DNA of 64,000 nucleotides from Bradyrhizobium sp. CSS354 (GCF_029051725.1 NZ_JAACFU010000017.1:97621-161620); one strand, 5' to 3'; shown: positions 8,643 through 17,423, counted from the stretch's first letter. A program made the numbers and translations. Notes: a model not told the origin generated them from the letters alone.

Positions 8643-8668
8643 AGCACGCCAATGGTGGCGTGCTTTCT
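8643..8668 (+). terminator. Intrinsic terminator after the small-gene string
   Basis: AGCACGCC-AATGGT-GGCGTGCT (8643-8664) forms an eight-base-pair stem with a six-base loop, followed by TTCTC. It sits 40 bases after the truncated third gene and probably ends that transcript. The remaining bases up to 8822 hold nothing else I can identify. Confidence 0.5.
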
Positions 8669-8821
8669 CATCTAAAGCGGTCACTACCGCTCTACTCAAC
8701 GCCAGCGACTTCGCTTTCACGGAAACGCGCCAACTCAGGTGTGGCAACTAGTGTCCAGTTCTCGCCAGCCGTTCAGGGGATCCTAGCGATCTGATGTTTA
8801 GCTTAAGCTGAGAGACGCAAC

Positions 8822-9052
8822 ATGGACGAGCAAGCGCGGATTATCCAAGCTCTCAGCTTTCTCGAGCGTTGGTACAACTGTTACGACGAATTGGTGAATA
8901 GCGCTCCTCCCGAGAGCCTCGGTGGTGCCACTGGCCACAACATCGCAAGCCGGGATGAGTATGCGAACGCGATTGCTGTCATCAAACGGTTACAAGGTCA
9001 GCCACTAAACAAAATGCCCGTCGAGATCGCCGCGCGAGCTGATTCAGCGTGA
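8822..9052 (+). CDS. Small hypothetical protein (76 aa)
   Basis: A 76-residue frame, MDEQARIIQALSFLERWYNC, with an even mix of residues and amphipathic helices at both ends. GAGAGA lies seven bases before the ATG as a weak ribosome site. No family recognised. It lies alone between two terminator-like hairpins, on the strand opposite the candidate small RNA whose terminator comes just after its stop. Length and composition make it plausible but not certain. Confidence 0.4.
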   Translation: MDEQARIIQALSFLERWYNCYDELVNSAPPESLGGATGHNIASRDEYANAIAVIKRLQGQPLNKMPVEIAARADSA

Positions 9053-9065
9053 CCGGCTCGGATGG

Positions 9066-9251
9066 GTAAAGAAAAGCCCGCTGCCGAAAGGCAGCGGGCC
9101 GCCAGATGAAGACTTCAAAGGTTGAGCGCCCGGGTCTTCATCCAACAATGGGAGGTATCGATGTGGAATTAAATCGATAATGTAAAAGAACAAGTGAGAC
9201 GAGTGGTGCCGGGTTCAAGCCGGCACCCTCTATTTCAGAAGATACTTTTGC
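9066..9251 (-). ncRNA. Candidate structured small RNA with its own promoter and terminator
   Basis: Four consecutive perfect inverted repeats fill this interval. Read on the minus strand they are GGTGCCGG/CCGGCACC (9227-9205), TATCGAT/ATCGATA (9179-9156), GATGAAGAC/GTCTTCATC (9142-9105) and GCCCGCTGCC/GGCAGCGGGC (9099-9076). The last is followed by TTTTCTTT on the minus strand, a textbook intrinsic terminator. A TATACT hexamer (9263-9258) with a GCGACA box 17 bases upstream is a plausible promoter placing the start near 9251, for a transcript of about 185 nt. No reading frame explains the structure. It lies 160 bases from an oriT-like site, so it may be a plasmid-borne regulatory RNA. Family not recognised. 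Confidence 0.55.
9068..9099 (-). terminator. Intrinsic terminator of the candidate small RNA
   Basis: A perfect ten-base-pair G+C-rich stem with a four-base loop (9099-9076) followed on the minus strand by TTTTCTTT. On the plus strand the loop is GAAA but no T run follows, so the minus-strand direction is favoured. Confidence 0.75.
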
Positions 9252-9302
9252 GTCTCTAGTATAAAAAAACCATTCGTATTTGTCGCCCTCGAATCAAAGG
9301 GG

Positions 9303-9326
9303 GGCCGGGGGCTTTGCCCCCGGCCG
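9303..9326. terminator. Very stable G+C hairpin
   Basis: GGCCGGGGGC-TTT-GCCCCCGGCC is a perfect ten-base-pair stem with a three-base loop. Hairpins of this kind are common between plasmid transfer genes in alphaproteobacteria. There is no strong T tract on either side, so its direction is not clear; it separates the small RNA unit from the oriT region. Confidence 0.4.
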
Positions 9327-9410
9327 ATTTGTCTGACCAACGACATCGGGCCGCTCGGCGAGATATGCGTGAATTCGCGTCATGGCATGATGTTTTCTTG
9401 CAGCTTACCC

Positions 9411-9475
9411 AAAGGACGAAGAGGCTTCGCCAGGTGAATGGCGCACTTACACATCACTTCGCGACATCGGTGCGC
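9411..9475. other. oriT-like site upstream of the relaxase
   Basis: On the minus strand the bases around 9450-9440 read GTAAGTGCGCC, matching the nick-region core I know for MOBQ (RSF1010-type) origins of transfer. Next to it is the short inverted repeat CGAAG-AGG-CTTCG (9417-9429), and GCGCAC (9441-9446) pairs with GTGCGC (9470-9475). The start of a MobL/TraA-type relaxase lies 60 bases further on, which is where an oriT is expected. The relaxase is broken, so the site could now only act with a relaxase supplied in trans. Confidence 0.5.
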
Positions 9476-9533
9476 GGCCGCCACGGCGGCCGGAAGAGTC
9501 GCTGCGCGACAAACAAGAACAAGAAAGGACTGT

Positions 9534-9852
9534 ATGGCATCCTACCATTTATCCGCTCAGCCGGTGAAGCGCTCCGAAGGGCGCTCGGTGGTCGCGATGG
9601 CCGCCTATCGCGCAGGCCAAGCACTGAAGGACCATCGACGCGGCACAGTGGCCGACTACAGCAGGCGACGCGGTGTCGCCCATGAGGAAATCGTTGTACC
9701 CGAGGGATGCGCCGAGTGGCTGGCAGACCGTGAGACGCTGTGGAATCACGTGGAAGCCATCGAGGTGCGCCGGGATGCGCAGCTCGCCCGGGAAATCAAT
9801 ATGGCGCTGCCCATGAGCTTACGCCTGAGGAAAGACTTGAGCTGGTCCGGGT
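9534..9852 (+). pseudogene. Relaxase (MobA/MobL, TraA-type), N-terminal fragment
   Basis: From the ATG at 9534, preceded by AAAGGA, the protein begins MASYHLSAQPVKRSEGRSVV followed by AMAAYRAG, the hallmark N-terminus of MobA/MobL relaxases, then DYSRRRGVAHEEIVVPE and LAREINMALP. After that the frame is lost: the expected HELTPEERLELVR continues one frame over, so one base is missing near 9810. Homology ends near 9850, where an unrelated oxidase fragment begins. The enzyme would have nicked oriT and led DNA transfer; the three-His metal site and the helicase domain of TraA are gone. Confidence 0.75.
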
Positions 9853-10124
9853 ATACCAACACGCTGAGGGCGGACTTGCGTCCGGACGACGGCAACGAAT
9901 TCATCATCGCCCGACTTCCCGATGATCCACGCATCATCGTCGCGTCGCCTTGCTCCGGTCACCGGGCGAAGTTCGCCAGCGCGATCGGCGCCATGCTTGC
10001 GGACATGTCGCTGGATCCAAGGGCCAAAGCGCCCCAAGCATTTCGGCTCGATAGGCTCAGCGGCTTCGCGAATTGGTTGACAACGACAACCTCAGCGGGC
10101 ACGATACAATTTGTTGTTAGATGA
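9853..10124 (+). pseudogene. C-terminal fragment of a sarcosine/N-methyl amino-acid oxidase
   Basis: Immediately after the relaxase fragment, and in the frame of the relaxase start, the sequence reads YTNT...GNEFIIARLPDDPRIIVASP, then CSGHRAKFASAIGAMLAD and APQAFRLDRLS. This is the C-terminal FAD-domain end of monomeric sarcosine oxidase or SolA-like proteins, where the usual sequence is CSGHGFKF. The preceding 300 residues with the FAD-binding motif are missing. The relaxase and oxidase pieces thus form one chance chimeric frame of 228 codons, a deletion or recombination scar. The 47 bases after the fragment carry no signal. Confidence 0.65.
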
Positions 10125-10138
10125 CGAGCAAGGCTCAT

Positions 10139-11161
10139 ATGCTCAGAATCATTTTCTCGCTCAATTTCTTGCTTTGGGTATTCTGTCCGACCGCCTCCTC
10201 CGCCTGGGGATTTCAGGGGCACCGCATCGTGGGATCCATTGCGGATCAATTGTTGAACCCACGCGCGAAGCTACAGGTCGCGAAGATACTTGGCTTCGAA
10301 CTCCGGATCGCCGGCCCATGGGCCGACTGCGTGAAGAGCGTCGTGCGAAACGACGACGGCACCTTCGAATACAAGGAAAACCCCGATCATCCGGAGTACG
10401 AAATCCCATGCACTTCGTTTCGGACCTCTGGCGAGCAGAAACGGATGGAGGATTATGTCGGGCGGAACTGGACTCAATGCGTTTATCCGCCGATGGGCCA
10501 GGAACGGGGGTGCCACAACACGTATCATTTCGACGACATCGCCATCGAGCGCGACCGGTTCGATCGAGGGTTTCTCGGCACCAACGAGCACGACCTCGTT
10601 GCCGCAATCTCTGCCGCCATATCGGTTTTGAAAGACCGGCCGGCGACGGCCCCTTTTTCGATAGCGGACAAGAAGGAGGCGCTTTTCATGCTCTCCCATT
10701 TTCTGGGAGATCTGCACCAGCCCTTGCATGTTGCCGCCGTGTACCTCGACACCCACGGACATCTGGTGGATCCCGACGCCGTCCATCGCATCGACCCATC
10801 AACCGACACCGTGGGCGGAAACAATATCCGCGACCAGCACACCCCATTCCACACGGAATGGGACGCTATCCCCGGTGACCTCGGGGAGGCCGCAACTCCC
10901 GCACTCCTTTCCGCTGCCAGATCGACCCCGCCAAGCGGAGGAGTTGTCGAGGATTGGCCGGCTCTATGGGCTTCGGACACCGTCGCCGTCGCTCACTCCG
11001 CTTTCGCGGGTGCCAATTTCAAGTTCGTGTCGCCCCAACACTGGACCGTCTCGTTCGACGACCGAGACGCGTATCTGGCGGCCCAAGACTCTATCAAACG
11101 GCGACAACTGGCAAAGGCAGGTGCCAGGCTGGCTGAACTGCTCAACGCTATCTGGCCCTGA
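10139..11161 (+). CDS. Secreted S1/P1-type nuclease
   Basis: A 340-residue protein with signal peptide MLRIIFSLNFLLWVFCPTA-SSA and predicted mature N-terminus Trp23 in WGFQGHRIVGSIADQLL. A free N-terminal Trp is the zinc ligand expected in S1/P1 nucleases. Other zinc-ligand blocks are visible: HNTYHFDDIAI, SHFLGDLHQPLHV, and GGNNIRDQHTPFHTEWD. The family cleaves single-stranded DNA and RNA and 3'-nucleotides with a trinuclear zinc centre, here in the periplasm or outside. The start at 10139 is preferred over 10121 because it has GCAAGG six bases upstream and gives a clean signal peptide. It leads four collinear genes ending in a second nuclease. Confidence 0.88.
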   Translation: MLRIIFSLNFLLWVFCPTASSAWGFQGHRIVGSIADQLLNPRAKLQVAKILGFELRIAGPWADCVKSVVRNDDGTFEYKENPDHPEYEIPCTSFRTSGEQKRMEDYVGRNWTQCVYPPMGQERGCHNTYHFDDIAIERDRFDRGFLGTNEHDLVAAISAAISVLKDRPATAPFSIADKKEALFMLSHFLGDLHQPLHVAAVYLDTHGHLVDPDAVHRIDPSTDTVGGNNIRDQHTPFHTEWDAIPGDLGEAATPALLSAARSTPPSGGVVEDWPALWASDTVAVAHSAFAGANFKFVSPQHWTVSFDDRDAYLAAQDSIKRRQLAKAGARLAELLNAIWP

Positions 11162-11255
11162 TCTTCGAACCGCGCGTCACCTCGGAATTCAGGACGACAG
11201 GTGGTCGACTTAATTCATTGGGCTTCTTGGATTTCACGACAGGGAAAGGTTGACG

Positions 11256-12362
11256 ATGCAGCTCAAGAGTGCGGAAGGGCTCTACACATCGGCACAGCTT
11301 CTCGAGGGCTTCAATCCATTCGATCGGCTCGGCTTTACATTGACCCGCGATTTCGCGGTGTTTCGCCAATTCTCAAAGGACGGCGGCCCGGTACCAGCAT
11401 CGCTCGAGATACGCAAAGCGCAGGCGGATCATGATACTGACCTTGCAGACGCTCTGAAGCGGTTTCTTGGGGAGGTCAGGCGGCCGCTCTTGGGCATCAT
11501 GGGAGGGCACGCTGCAAAAAGGGGCGGGCAAGCCTTTGCTGACATCGCGCACTTGGCGAGAACTCTTTCCGAGGAGGGCTATCTCATCGTGACGGGGGGA
11601 GGTCCCGGCATCATGGAAGCGGCTCACCTGGGTGTGGCTTTTTCAAAGAACGACGCTTCGGATCTCGAAAAGGCGCTCGCGAAACTCGGAAAATATCCCA
11701 GCTATGGAAATCTCGACGGTCTGTTCGATCACGACGGGACCGTGAAGAGGGAAAAGATCGCTGACGTCGAGAAGGCGAGGGACTGGCTGCAATCCGCGCT
11801 CGAGGTGCGCTCCTACGCGCCGCCGATCATGCCGTTGAGCGTGGCGATCCCGACATGGCTTTACGGCGCGGAGCCAACAATGCCGTTTGCGAGCCACTAC
11901 GCCAAATATTTCCAGAATAGCCTTCGGGAAGAGGCGCTGGTGAACAATTCGCGGGCAGGCATCGTCTATGGCCAGGGAGGCGGCGGAACGATGCGAGAGG
12001 TATTCCAGGATGTGGAGAGAAACTATTACGCGGGCTCGGCAAAGGAATTTACGCCGATGATTTTCTTTGACAAAAGCGGATATTGGAAGACCGAGGCTGC
12101 GTACGAAGGCACGGCGCTGAAGACGCCGGGAATCAAACTGGACGTCATCATTCCTTCAATCCTGAAATTCGGGATACGTCAGCGCCTGAACTTGGACGAT
12201 GCCGGACTCAAGCAGTTCACGGACAAGGTCTTGTTCAGTGACGATGTGAATGAGATCAGGGCAGTGCTGGCCTTGAATGCCGATACCGCGAAGGAGAATA
12301 TGGGCTTTGCGTTGCAAGCTCAGCCGAGCAAGGTCCCCAGTTTCCGGATGAACAGAGTATGA
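11256..12362 (+). CDS. LOG-family Rossmann-fold protein
   Basis: A 368-residue protein with the LOG/lysine-decarboxylase-like core: LLGIMGGHAAKRGG (about 78-91), IVTGGGPGIMEAAHLG (111-126) and YGQGGGGTMREVFQD (238-252), the last in place of the usual PGGxGTxxE. LOG enzymes cleave ribose-monophosphate from nucleotides; related SLOG domains sense nucleotides. It is longer than LOG (about 200 residues), with an N-terminal extension and an insert between the two glycine motifs, so the substrate need not be a cytokinin nucleotide. Start ATG 11256 has AAAGG upstream; a TTG two codons earlier is in frame. It has no signal peptide although both flanking genes do. It lies 94 bases after the nuclease gene. 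Confidence 0.75.
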   Translation: MQLKSAEGLYTSAQLLEGFNPFDRLGFTLTRDFAVFRQFSKDGGPVPASLEIRKAQADHDTDLADALKRFLGEVRRPLLGIMGGHAAKRGGQAFADIAHLARTLSEEGYLIVTGGGPGIMEAAHLGVAFSKNDASDLEKALAKLGKYPSYGNLDGLFDHDGTVKREKIADVEKARDWLQSALEVRSYAPPIMPLSVAIPTWLYGAEPTMPFASHYAKYFQNSLREEALVNNSRAGIVYGQGGGGTMREVFQDVERNYYAGSAKEFTPMIFFDKSGYWKTEAAYEGTALKTPGIKLDVIIPSILKFGIRQRLNLDDAGLKQFTDKVLFSDDVNEIRAVLALNADTAKENMGFALQAQPSKVPSFRMNRV

Positions 12363-12438
12363 CGGGCAGTCCGCCAGTGCGGGAGGCCCTGCGTCGCCGC
12401 TTGCCTTCCATGGCCGACGTCCCGGGAGCGGCATTGCG

Positions 12439-13401
12439 ATGAAGCGGACTTCAGTCCCCGATAGCGCGCAAATTTTGATCCTCGCGGCGATCGCCTTCCT
12501 GCTCATCACCTCACCGACGAGTGCGCAGAACGCAATCAACTACCGAGGAATCTGCGATGCGTCCGCGGCCGTGCCTCTGGATCAGGATCATTTCATCGTC
12601 GCGGACGACGAGCATAACACGCTGCAGATATATCGACGCGACCTGCCCGATCCGGTCTCGACGGTCCCCGTGTGGCAGTTTCTCGGCACCGACGAAGACA
12701 AGGAGTCCGATCTGGAGGGATCAGCGGTCGTCGGATCGCGGATCTACTGGATTTCGTCGCACGGGACCAACAAGAACGGCAAGGTTCAGGAGCGCCGCCG
12801 ACGGTTCTTCGCCACGGAAATCGTGGGCGGGCGGGTTCCGACGGTGACGCCGGTCGGAAAGCCCTACGATCTGTTGGTCGACGATTTCGCGAAACTCCCC
12901 AGCCTTGCTAAATACAGGTTGGCGGACGCTGCGAAGCTTCCGCCGAAATCTCCGGGCGGACTGAGCATCGAAGGTCTAGCCTCGACAGCCGACGGGGGGC
13001 TTCTCATCGGATTCCGCAATCCAGTGCCGGGCGGAAAGGCGTTGATCGTACCGCTCCAAAATCCCGGGTCTGTGGTTCAGGGTTCGCGCGCATCTCTCGG
13101 CGCTCCCATCGAGATCGATCTCAAGGGTCAGGGAATAAGGAGTCTCGAAAGGGACGGCGACAGCTATCTGATCGTTGCAGGCCCGATCGACGGCAGTGGT
13201 GTTTCGAAACTCTATAGATGGTCAGGTCGAACGGCCGATGACCCGAGCCCGGTCGCTGGAATCGACTTCTCCGGCTTCAACCCGGAAGCGCTGTTTCTCG
13301 TTCCGAACCGTTCGGAACTGCAGATATTGAGCGATGACGGAAAAACGGATGGCGAAAAATGCAGCGAGAAGAAATTCAGAAGCATGATCGTCGCAAAGTG
13401 A
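12439..13401 (+). CDS. Exported DUF3616 protein
   Basis: A 320-residue protein with signal peptide (LILAAIAFLLITSPTSAQ) followed by INYRGICDASAAVPLDQDHF and IVADDEHNTLQIYRRDLPDP, the typical opening of DUF3616 proteins, and then SDLEGSAVVGSRIYWISSHG, SIEGLASTADGGLLIGFRNP and the end FSGFNPEALFLVPNRSELQI. The repeated beta-strand and acidic-loop pattern suggests a beta-propeller. No biochemical role is known to me. It sits 76 bases after the LOG gene and 91 before the protease-nuclease gene, all in one direction. Three Cys are present, two near the C-terminus. Confidence 0.8.
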   Translation: MKRTSVPDSAQILILAAIAFLLITSPTSAQNAINYRGICDASAAVPLDQDHFIVADDEHNTLQIYRRDLPDPVSTVPVWQFLGTDEDKESDLEGSAVVGSRIYWISSHGTNKNGKVQERRRRFFATEIVGGRVPTVTPVGKPYDLLVDDFAKLPSLAKYRLADAAKLPPKSPGGLSIEGLASTADGGLLIGFRNPVPGGKALIVPLQNPGSVVQGSRASLGAPIEIDLKGQGIRSLERDGDSYLIVAGPIDGSGVSKLYRWSGRTADDPSPVAGIDFSGFNPEALFLVPNRSELQILSDDGKTDGEKCSEKKFRSMIVAK

Positions 13402-13492
13402 TTTGGCTCGACCCCAAGCCGCTCGTTCCGGGCCCGCGGAAGTTCTGTCTTAGACGTCCGAGGATTGCGTTACATTTTGAAGGTAGGTCACG

Positions 13493-15795
13493 ATGAAAGC
13501 CCCACCGAGAATAGCAGACGCTGCGAGGAAGCGGATCACCGACGCCATCGCACAGATACGCCATTCGGTGAGCGCAATCGAAGCGGGAAGGCCTGGCGAC
13601 GCAGAATACGAGACCTCACGAAAAGTGCAGGTGCTGCAGGCCCGAACCGGCGTATCCCTTGACGAGGCTGCCCGCGTCGTCGCGAGACCCGACGAGGGAG
13701 CCGAGCGCATCTGGGGAAAGACGGTCGATTTCGTCGATGTCGCCTTCTTTGAGCGCGGCCGCCGAGCCGCGAGGGCAGTCGCACGCATCGTCACCAAGGA
13801 CGGTGCTCCGCTCGGAACAGGCTTTCTGATTTCGCCCCGCCTGATGATGACGAACAACCATGTCATCGGATCGGAAGCCGAGGCCGCAGCCCTAGTCGCA
13901 GAGTTCGAATACGAGCGCGACGTAGGCGGCAGAATGCTCGCCCCGACGACCTACGAGTTCGAACCGACCACCTGCTTCGTCACCAACAGTCAAGACGATC
14001 TGGACTACACGGTGGTTGCGCTCGGCCGGCGAATTTCCGGAGCCACTGAGCTTGCGGCGCTGGGATACCTTCCCGTGAGCGCTGCCCGCAACAAGCATCA
14101 GCTCGGAGACTTCGTCAATATCATCCAGCATCCCGACGGCCGACCCAAGGAAGCGGTCATTCGCGAGAACCAACTGGTGGCCAGGAGCGGCACGACGCTT
14201 GATTATGTTGCAGACACCGAGCCCGGCTCCTCGGGGTCGCCCGTACTCAACGTTCAGTTCGCGCTTGTAGCCCTGCATCATTGGGGCACGCCACACCGCG
14301 AACTGACAGACGAGAACGGCAAGACGATTCCCAAGACGGTCAATGAAGGAATCCGAGCCAGTTCCATCTCCTCCGACCTTACCACTTTGCGGACTTCGCT
14401 TCAGTCGGGGCCAAGGTCACTGATCGACGAGGCATTGCAACTCGGATTGTCCAGTGATGCGCCCGCCGCGAGCGCGCAAACGGCTGGCGAGGCATCGGCG
14501 CGGGTGCAATCGACGCCGATGGGGTCGCCCATGTCCAAGAGGGTGTCGCGACCTGGAAGATTCCACTGTCCGTCTCGATCTGGATTGGCGATGCGCCATC
14601 AGCGCAAGTGGTTTCAGTGGCCGCGTCCGCGCCGGGGACCGGCGCGGCGGAGGCGCGCGTCGAACTCGATCCGGATTATTCTGACAGGGATGGCTACGAT
14701 TCCGAATTCCTTCCTGGTGCCGAAGTTCCACTTCCCAAGCTGTCGCGCGATCTCGCCAAGCTTGCCGCCAAGAACCTGAGGGCCGGCCGCAACGAGGATC
14801 CTTACGAACTGAAGTACCATCACTACAGCGTCATCATGAACGGAGCCCGAAAGCTTGCCTTCGTCTCCGCGGTCAACATCGACGGAGCGACATCGAAGGA
14901 CTACGACCGCTCGACGGGTAAGATCACCGACCCAATGATGGGCATCGACGGAGACGGCGCGTCCGAAGCATCCGAGCTATGGTTTCCCGAGCACCGCATC
15001 CGCGACGACGAGCAAACGCCGAGGGACTTCTACGAGGGGCAGACGACCTTTGATGCTCAGGGAAACCAGATACTCGACAAGCGAACGAGCGGACATCGTA
15101 ACCGGATGTTCCAGAAAGGCCATTTGACGCGAAGGCAGGATCCGTTGTGGGGTGACGACGAAAGTATCATCAAATTTGCCAACGCCGATACCTTCCATGT
15201 GACGAACTGCTCTCCGCAGGTAGGTTTCTTCAACATGGGAATATTCAAGCAGGGCACGAATGCGGAAATGCGAGCCGCCTCGGAGAAGCAAGCTGTCCAT
15301 CCGGGTGGAAATCTCTATTGGCGAGCACTCGAAGAATTCGTGCTGACGAATGCCCGCGCCGAGCGCGAACGGGTCAGCGTCTTTACCGGGGCGGTGTTCG
15401 ACGACGAGAATGACATCCCATGGGACCGCGGCCGGCAGGAGATGCGCGGCTTCAAGGCGCCTCGGCAATTCTGGAAACTGTTGCTGAGGGTCGAGAACAA
15501 TGAACTTCAAGCCACCGCTTTGGTTGCGGACCAGTCACCCCTGATAGACTACGTTCCCGAGGCTCTGCTTCGTGGTGAGGCAGTTTCGAAGCCGTTGCCG
15601 TACGACAAGATCAAGAAATATCACTTCAGTGTTGCGGAACTCCAGAAAGTCACCGGCCTTGCGTTCGGCGCCACCGTAATGAAGGCCGACACCTTTGGCG
15701 CCGGCGGCAGAAGCGCTTCCGGCCGCCGTGAGGTGCGTCGAATTGAGGACGTAGCGATCTTGCGGCCTCCACAGACCAAGAAGCGTCGAAAGTAG
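13493..15795 (+). pseudogene. Trypsin-like protease/NUC1 endonuclease fusion split by a frameshift
   Basis: The first part (ATG 13493) is a trypsin-like domain: TGFLISPRLMMTNNHVIG with His123, DDLDYTVVAL with Asp171, PGSSGSPVLN with Ser247. The second part carries a DNA/RNA non-specific endonuclease domain: FQKGHLTRRQDPLWG in place of the DRGH motif, then ADTFHVTNCSPQ and FTGAVF. The parts are in different frames. Read upstream, the second frame gives GAIDADGVAHVQEGVATWKI, the linker expected in such fusions, reaching back to about 14490. One indel between about 14440 and 14500 therefore split a protein of about 767 residues. If the frameshift is real, the second part could still start at a GTG at 14608. 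No signal peptide is seen. Confidence 0.7.
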
Positions 15796-15872
15796 CCTGT
15801 CGAAAGTCGACTTAAGTTGGCCGCACGTTCACTTCAGCAAGCGGATGATCTCGGCGAGTGAATCGCGATCGC

Positions 15873-16190
15873 CTAGCGTTTCCTAACGCTGCGAGGCCTC
15901 GTTGAGGAGTTTTCACGCCTGCGCGTCATAGTGCCAAGCAGGAGCCTCGCGAGCGTTTTGCGCGCGTATGCACCGTTTTCCAGATCGTCCGCTGAGACAA
16001 TTGAGACCGCTCCTCTGAATGCCTCAATCGCGAAATCAGGCCTCTGAAGTCTGAGTTGAAGGTCCCCCCGGAATACGAGCCCTGCTGCGTCGTTCGGAGT
16101 GCCGAGTGCGCTTATCGCCGTCAAAAGGAGCCGCTGCGATGCATAGAGGTGACCAAGGCAAATCGATGGGCAGCGTTTGCAGTGCCAAAT
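15873..16190 (-). pseudogene. TPR-like fragment
   Basis: A minus-strand frame reads LGHLYASQRLLLTAISALG, then GLVFRGDLQLRLQRPDFAIE and AYARKTLARLLLG, with the helix-turn-helix spacing of tetratricopeptide repeats. There is no convincing start (only a TTG at 16124) and both ends run into unrelated sequence. I take it as the remains of a larger protein. The stretch 16190-16470 next to it carries nothing I recognise. Confidence 0.25.
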
Positions 16191-16475
16191 CGGCCCCCGT
16201 GCTGCTTGGAGGTCCGCACCTTAATCCGCAGCACGGGGGCAGAGCGTATCGGCACCACGGCCGACAGCAGGGTCATGATGCACGTGCCTCGAGGGGACGC
16301 AACAAAGTAAGTTTAAAGCTCAGCGCTGTGGCGGGCGGTTGAAGCACCATCGCCTCGCGTGCGGACTGGCACTCCATTTGCTCTGCAATGTCAAATCCTG
16401 CAAAAGCAATTGGAGAGCATCTTGCCGCCGGAATCGGAGCGCGCCGCCTGAGTAAATTGTCACGCAAAAACCCGC

Positions 16476-16509
16476 CGGCTTGGGAGCCGGCGGAGTTTGA
16501 TTGAGATTG
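16476..16509 (-). terminator. Intrinsic terminator, probably of cspA
   Basis: CCGCCGGCT-TGGG-AGCCGGCGG (16482-16503) is a perfect nine-base-pair stem. On the minus strand it is followed by GGGTTTTTGCG, a good U tract, and lies about 150 bases after the cspA stop. It could also work weakly on the plus strand (AGTTTGATT). Confidence 0.65.
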
Positions 16510-16649
16510 TTGGCGATCGGCGGGCACCGATCACTGGATTGGGTTAGCAGAGTCGCCGGCCCAGCGCGAACCAGCGGGCCTTGATTTTTGAGACTAATAA
16601 GCGGGGCTCACTAGCGCACTGCCTTAACTTTTGAAGCGCCCTATATGGG

Positions 16650-16859
16650 CTAGCCGACCCTCAGATTTTCAGCGGACGTTTTGCCCTTGTTGCTCATTTC
16701 GTCGTAGCTCACCCTCGCACCCTCATTGAGCGTGCTCAGTCCCGCCTTTTCGACGGCCGAGATGTGAACGAAAACATCCTTGCCTCCATTGTCAGGCTGG
16801 ATGAAGCCGTAACCTTTCGTCGGGTTAAACCACTTTACTGTACCTATGGTCACGCACGT
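16650..16859 (-). CDS. cspA: Cold-shock domain protein
   Basis: A complete cold-shock domain of 67-69 residues: TIGTVKWFNPTKGYGFIQPD with RNP1 (KGYGFI) and DVFVHISAVEKAG with RNP2 (VFVHI). These proteins bind single-stranded RNA and DNA and act as RNA chaperones. A GTG at 16859 (Val-Thr-Met-Thr-Ile) lies eight bases after AGGAG and is better placed than the ATG at 16853, which is 13-14 bases away. The upstream leader is A+T-rich, as is usual for cold-shock genes. It is the one broadly conserved chromosomal-type gene in this part of the window. A long 3' leader-like stretch precedes its terminator. Confidence 0.93.
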   Translation of the reverse strand, partial: TCVTIGTVKWFNPTKGYGFIQPDNGGKDVFVHISAVEKAGLSTLNEGARVSYDEMSNKGKTSAENLRVG

Positions 16860-17110
16860 CTCTCCTAAAAAATGAAAACGTCCCAGCTTGCCAGAAGCTG
16901 ATCACAAGGAAAAGAGGCCGGCGGCCCCTTCCGCGTCATGGCAAGAAGTTGCGCTCGCGCAACAACCGTCCAGGTTCCGCCTCGGAACAGATGTTTTGAG
17001 ACTCAACCGGCAAAAGCGAATAACGACGGTTTATCGCGCCGCTATCGGGAGACGACGGTGCTCCCGTCCTTGGGGTAGTCTGGTTTCTTGAGGGTTGGGA
17101 AAGCGCCGCG

Positions 17111-17290
17111 ATGGATACTCAACCCAATCTTTCAATGCACCTAAAGCAGATACTGGTTTTTGCTCTTCTGGTTGCTGCTCTTTTTAGGCCATTTTACAAA
17201 TACAAGCTGACTTCAGTTTCGTGGACCCTTTTGGCTACTCCGCCACTGATTGTAGCCGCGATGGTTGCCTTGCAGATGGTCCGTGGCTAA
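17111..17290 (+). CDS. Small two-span membrane protein (59 aa)
   Basis: Fifty-nine codons starting MDTQPNLSMHLKQILVFALL, with hydrophobic spans at residues about 14-26 and 40-56 separated by the basic loop RPFYKYKL. The loop charge and clean hydrophobic blocks look like a genuine small membrane protein. The ribosome site is weak (GGAAAG ten bases upstream). The surrounding 16860-17110 interval holds only the cspA promoter region. No family recognised. Confidence 0.4.
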   Translation: MDTQPNLSMHLKQILVFALLVAALFRPFYKYKLTSVSWTLLATPPLIVAAMVALQMVRG

Positions 17291-17423
17291 GGACCACTCA
17301 TCTCGTCACGCGCTGCCACAGATAAGACTCATACCTCGTGCGCCACATGCCCGGTTAGTATGCCTCTTTCGCTCAAGGCCTCTGCCTGAGATCGGCCCGG
17401 CTTGAGGATGGCGGCCGCCCTGG

